Assembly (NCBI GenBank): GCA_029582155.1
Contig: CM055907.1
Location: forward strand, 29,719,432 to 29,783,431
DNA from: Panopea generosa
Taxonomy: Eukaryota > Mollusca > Bivalvia > Adapedonta > Hiatellidae
Reading direction: 5' to 3'
Length of the DNA: 64,000 bases
The notes under the pieces were generated by a model. The model worked only from the letters and a program-made list of their open reading frames with translations. It was not told where the DNA came from and did not search any database. The position numbers and the translations under genes are program-made. Each line of letters starts with the position of its first letter. Positions within the stretch are counted from its first letter, which is position 1. Shown here in pieces: positions 25,201 through 36,692 of the stretch.

Positions 25201-26479
25201 AACACAATAACATACACAGAAACAGGCACAATGATTAACACCAGACTGCTTTATACGACATTGGTTCATTTTAATCTACATACATTTGGAATTGACGTTA
25301 GTTGATGAAATATACCATAAGTTCTTATAAAAAATGAGGATAAATGATGGTAAATAAATATATGGCATTATTTATGCACGCTTGGCGCTTATATAGAAAC
25401 TCGTTGCCAAGAAGACCAACAGTATAATTCACATACACCTAAACATTAAATGGGAAAAGGCAAAATCTTGATATATTTGTATGTGTAGGCTTTTGGACAC
25501 CGTATAATTAGCAAGAACATCTGCCCGTGTCACTCAAGACCTTATCATTAGTACCGTCAACGTTATTAAATCACGAAATGCACACTCCGCCGGTATTCAG
25601 ACGTCTCGTTAGTGAGTTTTGATTGCAACAGTAAGTTGTATAGACGGATTATATATGTTGTTTATATTACAGGAAATATATATCTGCTCTTTCTTTAAAG
25701 CCGAGGATGCAACCAAAGAAATGGAATAACTCGTGTTTGTGTTTAATCTCTGCATGATTGATACATTGTAACATCACATACGCGTTTCCGAGCGAACAGA
25801 ATGGTATTTAGTGACAATAATTGATAAAGTTCATGCAATTGAGTTCTGAATTTAGTGACATTATTAAACTAAAAACTGATATTACTTGTTGGCTTTTCAA
25901 TTATATTTTCGTACCACGCCAGCCACTTACTGTATCTGCAATTGTTCCTTAATCACACAACACATAGACACATGTCTTGTAAATTCAATCGCGAGCATAT
26001 GTAGTTTAGAGGAAAGTAAACTGGTTAACACATACATCATGACCACTAGTTTTGTTTTCATCAATGTAACTTCTAACAGTTCTTATCTAGATTGAAATAA
26101 AACTTATTTCAGACTTATACATCAATACATCTTTATAATAACATATTTACAACACATAATATCACGTAACATATATTGTTAATTAAGACGTACTTTATAC
26201 CGCCATTTTCCATTAACATTTCAAGTAAATCTATTTTTTTCTTAATATCAATATCTAAATAATGTATGAAGTACTTTTTAGTCATCAATTCCTAAAAAAA
26301 GGAGGATGAACAAATTTATTAAATATTTAAATGATTCTCTTTCGTTAACAATTATATATACTTGGTATTTACGTCATATATTGTTTCCGAAAATATATGA
26401 AAGATATCCCATATATTTACATATCATATTAAACGTTTAAAATGTTGTAAAGACGCTCAATGAAGTTGACTAAGGCTGC
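25201..26479. other. Duplicated spacer (copy 1)
   Basis: A 69-codon frame at 25886-26095 is conserved in copy 2 (35214-35423) with few changes, but it shows no domain and its conservation only mirrors the recent duplication. Confidence 0.45.
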
Positions 26480-27252
26480 TTATTCAATAGAATTGCATAA
26501 TCTCGAACATCACTATGTAGTGGAACAACACTAAGAATGCCCGATTTAAGTCATGTGACAAGGTCATGTGACTTATGCTATATAAGCAGCCGATCGCCAG
26601 TATTTCGAGTCCGTCCACATATAACAACCCGACGGAGAGGACCTGCAAGAAGACTTTGAATAAAATTATCATTATTTGGCTAAACCGTATTAGGGGCTAT
26701 GGACTGAGTGTCACAAGTAAGGATAAGTGGTTTAGGGATTCTCAGAAGTGCAGTTTTAAACTCAAAGTTGCAGAACCCTCTTGAAACATGTGAACAGTGC
26801 ATCTGGTCGCAGACTATTGGCTGCCATTGGTTGTTTCAACGAGTGTTGAGGCAGGACAGGACAAGTTTTATTAAGTTAAAACACAGTCCTGGGCTAGGGT
26901 TTGAGACTTAAGTGATAATTTAGTGCAGCTCTGGGTTTCGAGTTGAGAGTGCTACAGAACTAGATTTATTTATTAAACACAGTTCTGGGCATGGTGATTT
27001 AGTGTATTGTTCAAAACATTAGTTTGAAACCTTTGTAATTTGGTTTTATATGTATCAGTTAACTGTATGTGATTCTTCTTTTTAAAAACAAATCATTTGT
27101 TTTACCATTTGTCATAAAATCATAAAGTAAAGTACCTTGAGAAAAAGTATGTCACCATTTATCTTGAATCAAATGACAAGTTGTCCAGGGAAAATAATTT
27201 TATATTACATTTATTAGTATTTGTGTACATAATCCGATTGGTGCACGTTATA
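26480..27252 (+). mobile_element. Diverged solo LTR (copy 1), related to the LTRs at 56794/60638
   Basis: Read on the plus strand it matches the minus-strand sequence of the LTRs at 56794-57913 and 60638-61618. Shared features in order are a GCCCGATT..AAG segment, E-box plus TATA box, GCAAGAAGACTTTG, CAGTCCTGGGC with ATTTATTTATTAAA, ACCATTTATCTTGAATCAAA, and a terminus GGTGCACGTTATA that corresponds to GGTGCACGTTACA. The upstream end is not clearly defined and may reach to about 26260. No internal region follows, so it is a solo LTR. It is much more diverged from those LTRs than the two copies here are from each other. Confidence 0.8.
26550..26586 (+). promoter_or_regulatory. LTR promoter: paired E-boxes and TATA box (copy 1)
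   Basis: Two GTCATGTGAC motifs (26550-26559 and 26563-26572) precede CTATATAAG (26578-26586). GTCATGTGAC is the M-box/E-box type bound by MITF/TFE-like bHLH-ZIP factors in other animals. The same arrangement is retained in the distant LTRs, which supports a promoter role. Confidence 0.65.
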
Positions 27253-27325
27253 TTATCTTAATAATGTTTGACTGTTATTTTTTCTGGTTTTGAAATTAGT
27301 TTAAACATATTTTATTGCTTTTTAA

Positions 27326-27349
27326 CATATATATATATATACATATATA
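27326..27349. repeat. Short (TA)n microsatellite (copy 1)
   Basis: Shorter allele of the (TA)n tract at 36643-36690, just inside the duplication junction. Confidence 0.9.
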
Positions 27350-27380
27350 AGCAAAAGGGTTGGACCAACATTAGTTTGAC

Positions 27381-28328
27381 ATGCGATTGAACTAGTTGTA
27401 AATAGCTGCTCGTACATGCGATTGAACAAGTTGTAAATGACTACTCGTACATGCGATTGAACTGATTGTCAATGGCTACTCGTGCATGCGACTGAACTTG
27501 TTGTAAATGGCTGCTCGTCTACCAGTCTGAGTGGCAGAGAAGCGTACATGCGACTGAACTAGTTGTAAATGGCTGCTCGTCTACCAATCCGAGTGGCAGA
27601 GAAGTGTACATGCAATTAAACTGGTTGTAAATGGCTGCTCGTACATGCGATTGAACTAGTTGTAAATGGCTACTCGTACATGCAATTGAACTAGTTGTAA
27701 ATGGCTACTCGTACATGCGACTGAACTGGTTGTCAATGGCTACTCGTACATGCGATTGAACTGATTGTAAATGGCAACTCGTACATGAGATTGGACAGGT
27801 TGTAAATGGCTACTCGTACATGCGATTGAACTAGTTGTAAATGGCTACTCGTACATGCGACTTAACTGGTTGTCAATGGCTACTCGTACATGCGATTGAA
27901 CTTATTGTAAATGGCTACTCGTACATGAGATTGAACTGGTTGTAAATGGCTACTCGTACATGCGATTGAACTAGTTGTGAATGGCTACTCGTACATGCGA
28001 TAGAACTAGTTGTAAATTCGATTGAACTGGTTGTAAATGGCTACTCGTACATGCGACTGAACTAGTTGTAAATGGCTACTCGTACATGTGACTGAACTGG
28101 TTGTAAATGGCTACTCGTACATGCGACTGAACTGGTTGTAAATGGCTACTCTTACATGTGATTAAACTGGTTGTAAAGTGCTACTCGTACATGCGATTGA
28201 ACTGGTTGTAAATGGCTACTCGTACATGCAATTGAACTAGTTGTAAATAGCTGCTCGTACATACGATTGAACTAGTTGTAAATGGCTACTCGTACATACG
28301 ATTGAACTTGCTGTAAATGGCTTCTCGT
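27381..28328. repeat. 35-bp satellite within duplication copy 2 (about 26 units)
   Basis: Same unit as 16785-19632, including two long units with the CCGAGTGGCAGAGAAG insert at about 27515-27610. It is about 120 bp shorter than the matching part of copy 1, consistent with loss of three or four units. Confidence 0.94.
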
Positions 28329-30408
28329 CTGAATATGACGATTACAAGAAGCGTCAACGAATTTATTGTAATAAAATTTATGTCAAAGAAATAATTAAAT
28401 AAAGTATCAGACGTCTAGTGGAAATAATGTATTAAATTAAACAATAAAAATAGCGTCATGTTACTAAATTTTAAAGTATATGTTATTATTTAAAAGGATA
28501 TCATAGAAATATGTTAATATAAACTGAAGACATAGAAATAACTTTTTGTTTAATATTTGTAATTGTATAATGTCACACTAGGGCCGGATGCCTTTATTTC
28601 TCAGGACGCTATGCCTAGTTCTTGATCGCCAACTTGATCACAGAAAAACAAAGGCGGTTAGTTCAAAATAGTATATAATACATAGTGCCTACTGCGATAC
28701 TTTGCGATACGCCAAACAACATTTGCGTCATGCTTTAATCCATAACATTCAGTTAAGCTTATTATTTATCTGATATAAAAGATGTCATCTCGCTTAGCAC
28801 ACGTTGGGAAAGTATTATTATTATCAGTATGTTAAGACGATAATGCACTGCACGCACGCTATCGTCTTATCAAATGTTAAAACATGGCTGTGGAGATGTC
28901 AGTTCATGTGTGATATCAACTATCGAGAAGATATAAGCTGTACAGAAACTATTATAATTATATTGTTAGAAGAGTGGGTTGGGTTCACTCGTAAACCTTA
29001 ATTAGGCTGGCGATTTTGCTACTGATACTTGCAAGGCGGTGTTGTACGGTATTCCATTTGGGGACAGGATACCGTAGTGTTGTCACCTCTTATGTGTGTA
29101 TGTATTATCTTGTTATGAAATTGTTGAAGGTATGTGTTCTTTGAATTTGATATATTATTTTGACATGCTTATTTAGAATTTCTTAGTAGCTAGTAGGTAA
29201 GCATCTACGGAATACATGTATGTGTCTTCACATCAATGGAACAAATACGATAACACATTTTGATTTTACGCAGAATTCATGTATTTATATTTTGGCTCAA
29301 CATCACTTCCCATGTACCTTTAGACTTTGTTTCTTCTCATACCCCCACCACACCTCCATTTACCCTTCCGTTGTTCTTCCTACTAGGTAGAACTCTATTA
29401 TTTTTTAATCTTTGTAAGTATCTAAAACTGCCCGTTCTATTTCTACAAACCTTTTTACTTTTCGCATACTGTTCACTGTTATCTCCTCAGGTGTTCTTGA
29501 TCTAGAATTTCTAGTGTATATACTATGTATCTTCCTGGTGTACTGTGTTATACTTAGTACAATGACGCCTACTACCTTTCTTCCCGTATCTGCATTCCTA
29601 TGAAACTATACAGACGAAGTCATTAACTATGTCTTTAGTAGTCGTTGATTGGTGTAATGGAACTTACATGCTGACGAATTTGTGAAAACAGCATTCCCTC
29701 CTCCAGCGAACTTCATGTGAATAGTGTTAGTAATAAGGTTGCAGAATTCACGCAGATGCTGCAATGATTATGACGGTGGTATTGATGGTAAACTGTAAAT
29801 GATATAAAATTGACATTAGTGTGAATACCATCGTACGGCAGGGGGTTAAATCCAGGACATTTGTATTTAAAATCAATTGCAGTAAACACTAACTCATGAA
29901 CCTGACCGCCCTCGTGAAAATGTTATATCATACTAACATCTCATTAAGCATAAGTCATACAATGTACATCAATGAAACTGTCTCTACAACCACTAAGGGC
30001 AACTGTTGGAAATCTATGCTTTTGCGATTTGATTTAACTTTAACTGGTGCTCAATACCAAAGATGAAATTCATAGAGAGATGTATAAAAACACACGGATA
30101 AATTCTATGACAGTTATAGTCTTGCGACAAACTTCCAAACATTCAGCACCATGTATTCTTGTTTATATATCATTCTTACATGTCTGAAAACAAATTACAT
30201 TACTAATTTCATTTCATGTAAATGTACACGAACTTGTGTAACCATGCGCATGCCGATTTAACACGATTCAACACTGCAATGTCAGTCATGTTGAAATATT
30301 GGCTTCATGCGAGGTATTGATTTACGTGTTAGCCCGATGACATTCTGGTTTGAAATAAATTAAAATAATCCGACAATGTATAACAAAAACGTGTTATAAT
30401 TTATTTTT
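28329..30408. other. Unique part of duplication copy 2, no gene recognised
   Basis: Counterpart of 19633-21138, longer because of the copy-specific 560-bp segment at 29137-29698. Short frames (for example 28804-29001) are not preserved in copy 1. Confidence 0.5.
29137..29698. other. Copy-2-specific 560-bp segment
   Basis: Copy 1 runs directly from TTGTTGAAGGTATG to CCTCCAGCGAACTTC. Copy 2 carries about 560 bp between the same anchors. No terminal repeats or coding domain are evident, so a deletion in copy 1 is as likely as an insertion here. An 81-codon frame (29260-29505) is not recognisable. Confidence 0.7.
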
Positions 30409-31273
30409 AGCTCGCCGGGACGAAATCCAAGGAGAGCTATTGTCATGACCCCGCCGTCGTCGGCGTCGTCGTCGGCGTCGTCTGTAGACACCCAGGTTAA
30501 ACTTTTGCGTTTAAGTTTCAGTTATCTATACAACCACTCAATGGATGTCAATGAAACTTTGCATGTGTGTTAACCATCATCAATGGAACTCACAGAGATA
30601 AGAGCCATAACTCTGGATTGCATTTTGGCACAGTTATGGCCCATTTTGGACTTAGACACCCGGGTTAAATTTTGCATTCAGTTGCGTTTAAGTTTAAGAT
30701 ATCTACGCAACTACTCATTCGATGTGAATGAAATTTCACATCATCAATGGACACAGAAACAAAAACCATAACTTTGGATTGATTTTTGGCACAGTTATAG
30801 CCTTTTTTAGACTTAGACACCCAGGTTAAACTTTGAGTTTAGTTGCGTTTAAGTTTAAGATATCTATTCAACCGCTCATTGGATGTGAATGAACCTTCAC
30901 ATGTGTGTTCACCATCATCAATGGAACACGCACAGATAATAACCATAACTCTCGGTTGCATTTTGGCACAGTAATGACTTTTTTCGACTTAATTTTTCAG
31001 GTTAAAGTTTTTTATCAGGTAAGATATCTATGCAACCACTCGTTGGATATGAATAAAACTTTGCATGGTTGTTCACCATCATCATTGAAACACACAGAGA
31101 CAAGAACCATAACTCTGAGTTGCCTTTTTGGCAGAGTTGTGCCCATTTAAAACTTAATTTTCGTCTGTAAATACCCAGGTTAAACATTTGCGTTTAGATG
31201 CGTTTAAGTTTTGGTGTTTGCCTCCAACCCTCAGTCTTTGCATTGGTGGTGAGTTTTATCCCATCGGCGAGCT
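30409..31273. mobile_element. Non-autonomous interspersed repeat with AGCTCGCC termini (copy 2)
   Basis: Same structure as 21139-22003: AGCTCGCC at the start, GGCGAGCT at 31266-31273, a GGCGTC-rich head and four internal 160-180 bp units. Frames of 61-81 codons within it are not conserved between copies. Confidence 0.75.
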
Positions 31274-32749
31274 TTGTTGTCTTCTGACAACTCTTGTTTA
31301 ATTGTGTTCATGGGATATTGAATTACTCAAAGTACCAAATTACATTTGTAAGTTTAGCAATTTTGTTTTACGAAAAGAAAGAAGGCATCAATCAGTTCTA
31401 CTTAATTGTTGTATGGTTTTCTACCAACCCCCTCTCCCCTCCCTATTCCTTTAATTTATAGAGTTTATGCGATATTCTTTTATATAAATTACATTTCAAT
31501 AATAATATCGTCAACGTTACTCAAGACTTTGCAAGAAACTTGACCTTTTATTTCATCAGAAAGTAAATACATAGTTATTAAATTTAAATAAATACGATTA
31601 TAATTATATATACCCCCATCAATTAACACATAAGTATGTATTAATATGTTTTTATTTGCAATAATGAACTATTAGTTTTGATAACATTCAATCCTACATA
31701 TACTATTCTGTATCTGGTCATATGTGTTCTGCAATACAAAGAAACAAAAGAGAATAAATAGGAGTTAAATTAAGGAAATGAATCAATTCGAGAGATAAAG
31801 AAAAGCAATATGATATACATGATACCATCACTTCTGTAGATGAAGTATTTTCGGGGTCAGCGATTACTTGTAATGAGGGCCAAAGTTTGTTATTATAACC
31901 AGAAAAGTTTGATACTGGAAAATGAATACTTGGACGTTTGTGTAAGATGACACTTTCTGGAGCGTTTGCTATGTAAATAATGAGGATATTGTATAATTTG
32001 ACTGATAACTTAAGCTTAGATCATTAGTATATCGTGCCTATAATATATTTTAATACTTTTGTGCCAAGAGTAATAATGGTGAACATTAGTAAGACGAAGT
32101 ATGATATAAACTCGTACTTACTGTCCGTCTTTCCTTAACTACCAGCTACTTATTCTTACTTTCACTGTCAATCTATGGATATTTATAAACCAATCAGCAA
32201 ATGTTGATTTTACTTCCACGTCTAATGAGTGTTAACTATGTAGTTTTGATATAAAGGTTTAAGTGATTTATCAAAGAAAAAACACTTATTTTACTGGCCT
32301 AAATTATATAAAAACTATGTTTGCATACTACAAGAATAACATTGTCAGGAACAAACTTATGATATTCAGAGAATGACTGAAAAGGCACCAAAAATACTTG
32401 CTGCATTGCAAGTGAGTGGCAAAAGCAATGACTAACAGTATACGAACTATAAGAGGTTATTCAAGCATTTTATTAAAGTGATGTGGCAGTTTTAGCCCAT
32501 TGAAAATTATTTTACCTCTAGAATTTAAAAATGCTGCCCGAAAAAGGCTATTTAGTCATGCCTGCTTATGTCCGTCTTTACGCACTGTCACCCCTCTGAG
32601 TAACTCAGTAGGCCATGCTGAGACCTTGATATTACGATAAAGAAATTCGACATTATACAGTTGCGTCGGCTCATAGTGTTCTGCTCGCCTTACCTTACCG
32701 CAATATGTCTAGAGATTTTGGGTTGAAGTTAGTCATAGTTACATATATT
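31274..32749. other. AT-rich segment of duplication copy 2, no gene recognised
   Basis: Counterpart of 22004-23459, with small indels. Confidence 0.5.
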
Positions 32750-34270
32750 TTTTATTTATCGATTGCTTTCAAAAGAAATGAATAATGGAAAGTATCCAGG
32801 ATCTGATGGGCTCACGATAGAATTATATAGGATATTTTGGAACACAATAAAGACATTTTATATTAACCCGAGAAACCATTCTTTTGTAAACGGAAATTTA
32901 ACACTATCCCTTCTACTCCCAAAAATACAAAATATTTAATGTCTTTAAATAACTTGAGACTAATAAATTGATTGAATATTGATTTTAAGATTACAACCAA
33001 GGCTATTGCAAATATAAGAAAGCTTTATCTACACTTATTAATGATAGTCAAACTAGTTTTATAAGGACGGTATATTGGATGGACTATTCGCACTATATTT
33101 GTAGTAATCGAAAATACAAATAACTAAAATAAACCTGGTTTAATATTCTTTGATGATTTCGAGAAAGCCTTTGATAATTTTGATCACGGTTGGTTTTATT
33201 TTAAAAGCTCTCAATGATGTTATTTTCGGTAATTCTTTCATTAATTGGGTCAAACTATTTTATAACGAAGTGGTGTAGTAAATAAAAGATACAAATCAGA
33301 TTTTTTAAAGTTAGAAATAATACAATAGGATAAAGATATTAAATGTAATAATATTTACAATAGAGAAGTAAAAACCACAGTATTCGCAAATGATGCATTT
33401 ATGAAAGATGGATAAAAGAATAACCTTATTACCCTTAATACAAAAACCGACAATTTAGTAGTTTATCTGGTCTTAAGTTTAATTTGTAAAAATCTATCAT
33501 TTTTTACGATCAGGTTCTAAAAACTTCAAATTAAACTTTTAGTACAGATAAACTGATATGAGCATTTGAGAGTGTATCTACTCTTGGAGTTATATTTGCA
33601 AATGTTTCACGAATTAAATCTTCTTCCAAAAATTAAGGATTTGTGCCACTGGCTTAATATGTGGAGAATACATAAATTATCTATAATTGGTAAAATTGCA
33701 GTGATTAAAACCTTCACATTACTATCATTTATATATAATTTAACAGTTTTTAAAAAATTCATCAACAGAACATTTAAATACAATTAATAAAAGTATGTTA
33801 GACTTTTTATAGGATAACAAACCAGACAAAGTAATTTGAAAGACAATCACACAAAATTACAAGAATGAGGGCTTAAAATTGATATCTCTGAATATACTCA
33901 TAAATACATTGAAGCAGCGTGTGTGAAAATGATTATCAATCAGTGTAATACTGGTGATGGGAAACATATAACCATAGAAAAAGTAGCAAATAGAAGAGGA
34001 CAATTATAATTTGAATGTAATATTAGTACAAACGACTTAAATAAAGCACTTCAGCTAGACTCAATGTTTTATCAGAAATTGTACAATCATGATCAAGTAT
34101 TAATTTAAACGAAATTGTAAACAAACAAAAACAATGGAATAATTCATACATTTATAATAATAAAACAATTTTCTATAAATCTTGTTTTGACAAAGGAATC
34201 AAATATGTCGAACAAATCTTTGACAATAGACTTAAAGTATTTACTCAGAGTATAAAAGATCGGAGCAGTG
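32750..34270 (+). mobile_element. Decayed L1/Tx1-like LINE fragment (copy 2)
   Basis: Counterpart of 23460-24950 with the same inactivating lesions and a few private indels, such as an extra TGGTTT near the FDNFDHG block. Shared lesions show the LINE was dead before the duplication. Confidence 0.85.
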
Positions 34271-34297
34271 CAAACATTTTCTAATAAATCCAGCCGT

Positions 34298-34520
34298 GCC
34301 GGGATAGCTCAGTCGGTAACACATCTGACTGCCAATCTACGTGTTATGAGTTCGAATCCCCGCCCGATAACAGTCTTTGTGATAATTGGTCATAGGAATT
34401 GCTCTGCGACCACTAATCCCACTTCTGAATTTCTGGGGAATTAATCATGGACTTGCAAAAAGAAGGTAGGCGACTACTGGTTTGCCGCTTATCGTACAAA
34501 ACTAAACACCAACAATAAAT
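34298..34520 (+). mobile_element. tRNA-derived SINE (copy 2)
   Basis: Counterpart of 24975-25200, A and B boxes unchanged. Confidence 0.85.
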
Positions 34521-35807
34521 AACAACACAATAACATACACAGAAACAGGCACAATGATTAACACCAGACTGCTTTATACGACATTGGTTCATTTTAATCT
34601 ACATACATTTGGAATTGACGTTAGTTGATGAAATATACCATAAGTTCTTATAAAAAATGAGGATAAATGATGGTAAATAAATATATGGCATTATTTATGT
34701 ACGCTTGGCGCTTATATAGAAACTCGTTGCCAAGAAGACCAACAGTATAATTCACATACACCTAAACATTAAATGTGAAAAGGCAAAATCTTAATAATAT
34801 TTGTATGTGTAGGCTTTTGGACACCGTATAATTAGCAAGAACATCTGCCCGTGTCACTCAAGACCTTATCATTAGTACCGTCAACGTTATTAAATCACAA
34901 AATGCACACTCCGCCGGTATTCAGACGTCTTGTTAGTGAGTTTTGATTGCAACAGTAAGTTGTATAGACGGATTATATATGTTGTTTATTTTACAGGAAA
35001 TATATATCAGATCTGCTCTTTATTTAAAGCCGAGGATGCAACCAAAGAAATGGAATAACTCGTGTTTGTGTTTAATCTCTGCATGATTGATACATTGTAA
35101 CATCACATACGCGTTTCCGAGCGAACAGAATTGTAGTGAGTGACAATAATTGATAAAGTTCATGCATTTGAGTTCTAATTTAGTGACCTTATTAAACTAA
35201 AAACTGATATTACTTGTTGGCTTTTCAATTATATTTTCGTACCACGCCAGCCACTTACTGTATCTGCAATTGTTCCTTAATCACACAACACAAAGACACA
35301 TGTCTTGTAAATTCAATCGCGAGCATATGTAGTTTAGAGGAAAGTAAACTGGTTAAAACATACATCATGACCACTAGTTTTGTTTTCATCAATGTAACTT
35401 CTAACAGTTCTTATCTAGATTGAAATAAATCTGATTTCAGACCTATACATAAATTCATCTTTATAATAACATATTTACAACATATAATATCACGTAACAT
35501 ATATTGTTAATTAAGACGTAATTTATACCGCCATTTTCCATTAACATTTCAAGTAAATCTATTTTTTTCTTAATATCAATATCTAAATAATATATGAAGT
35601 ACTTTTTAGTCATCAATTCCTAAAAAAATGGAGGATGAACAAATTTATTGAATATTTAAATGATTCTCTTTCGTTGACAATTATATATACTTGGTATTTA
35701 CCTCATATATTGTTTCCGAAAATATATAAAAGATATCCCATATATTTACATATCATATTAAACGTTTAAAATGTTGTAAAAACGCTCAATGAAGTTGACT
35801 ATGGCTG
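34521..35807. other. Duplicated spacer (copy 2)
   Basis: Counterpart of 25201-26479. No gene supported. Confidence 0.45.
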
Positions 35808-36569
35808 CTTATTCAATAGAATCGCATAATCTCGAACATCACTATGTAGTGGAACAACACTAAGAATGCCCGATTAAAGTCATGTGACTTATGCTATATA
35901 AGCAGCCGATCGCCAGTATTTCGAGTCCGTCCACATATAACAACCCGACGGAGAGGACCTGCAAGAAGACTTTGAATAAATTATCATTATTTGGCTAAAC
36001 CGTACTTGGGGCTTTGGACTGAGTGTCACAAGTAAGGGTAAGTGGATTAGGGAGTCTCAGAAGGTCAGATTTAAACTCAAAGTTGCAGAACCCTCTTGAA
36101 ACTTGTGAACAGTGCATCTGGTCGCAGGGTATTGGCCACCATTGGTTGTTTCAACGAGTGTTGAGGCAGGACAGGACTAGTTTTATTAAATTTAAACACA
36201 GTCCTGGGCTAGGGTTTGAGACTTAAGTTTGATAATTAAGTGCAGCTCGGGGTTTCGAGTTGCGAGTGCTGCAGAACTAGATTTATTTATTAAACACAGT
36301 TCTGGGCATGGTGATTTAGTGTATTGTTCAAAACATTAGTTTGAAACCTTTGTAATTTGGTTTAATATGTATAAGTTAACTGTACGTGATTCTTCTTTTT
36401 AAACACGAATCATTTGTTTTATCATTTGTCATCAAATGATAAAGCAAATCACCTTGAGAAAAAGTATGTCACCATTTATCTTGAATCAAATGGCAAGTTG
36501 TCCAGGGAAAATAATTTTATATTACATTTATTAGTATTTGTGTACATAATCCGATTGGTGCACGTTATA
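35808..36569 (+). mobile_element. Diverged solo LTR (copy 2)
   Basis: Counterpart of 26480-27252, with terminus GGTGCACGTTATA at 36557-36569. It lacks one of the two E-boxes found in copy 1. Confidence 0.8.
35879..35902 (+). promoter_or_regulatory. LTR promoter: single E-box and TATA box (copy 2)
   Basis: GTCATGTGAC (35879-35888) lies just upstream of CTATATAAG (35894-35902). The 13-bp step that carries the second E-box in copy 1 is absent. Confidence 0.62.
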
Positions 36570-36640
36570 TTATCTTTATAATGTTTCACTGTTTATTTTT
36601 CTGGTTTTGAAAATTAGTTTAAACATATTTGTTGCTTTTT

Positions 36641-36642
<2 letters not shown>

Positions 36643-36688
<46 letters not shown>

Positions 36689-36690
36689 TA
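36643..36690. repeat. (TA)n microsatellite, about 48 bp
   Basis: Nearly pure TA tract, longer than its counterpart at 27326-27349. It may be the 3' microsatellite tail of the minus-strand LINE that follows. Confidence 0.92.
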
Positions 36691-36692
36691 AG

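Larger units (their letters stand above)
18560..27380. repeat. Tandem segmental duplication, copy 1
   Basis: From within the 35-bp satellite to 27380 the sequence is repeated directly at 27381-36731. The offset is about 8.7-8.8 kb at the left and about 9.32 kb after a 560-bp copy-specific segment. The order is the same in both: satellite, unique segment, GGCGTC-headed repeat, L1-like LINE, SINE, solo LTR, (TA)n. Differences are a few percent by eye plus indels. The right end joins ACCAACATTAGTT directly to satellite. A collapsed-haplotype assembly error is a real alternative. Confidence 0.9.

Noticed and set aside
25886..26095. 69-codon frame conserved in both duplication copies
   Set aside because: Similarity is no higher than in the surrounding non-coding sequence, so it reflects the duplication alone.
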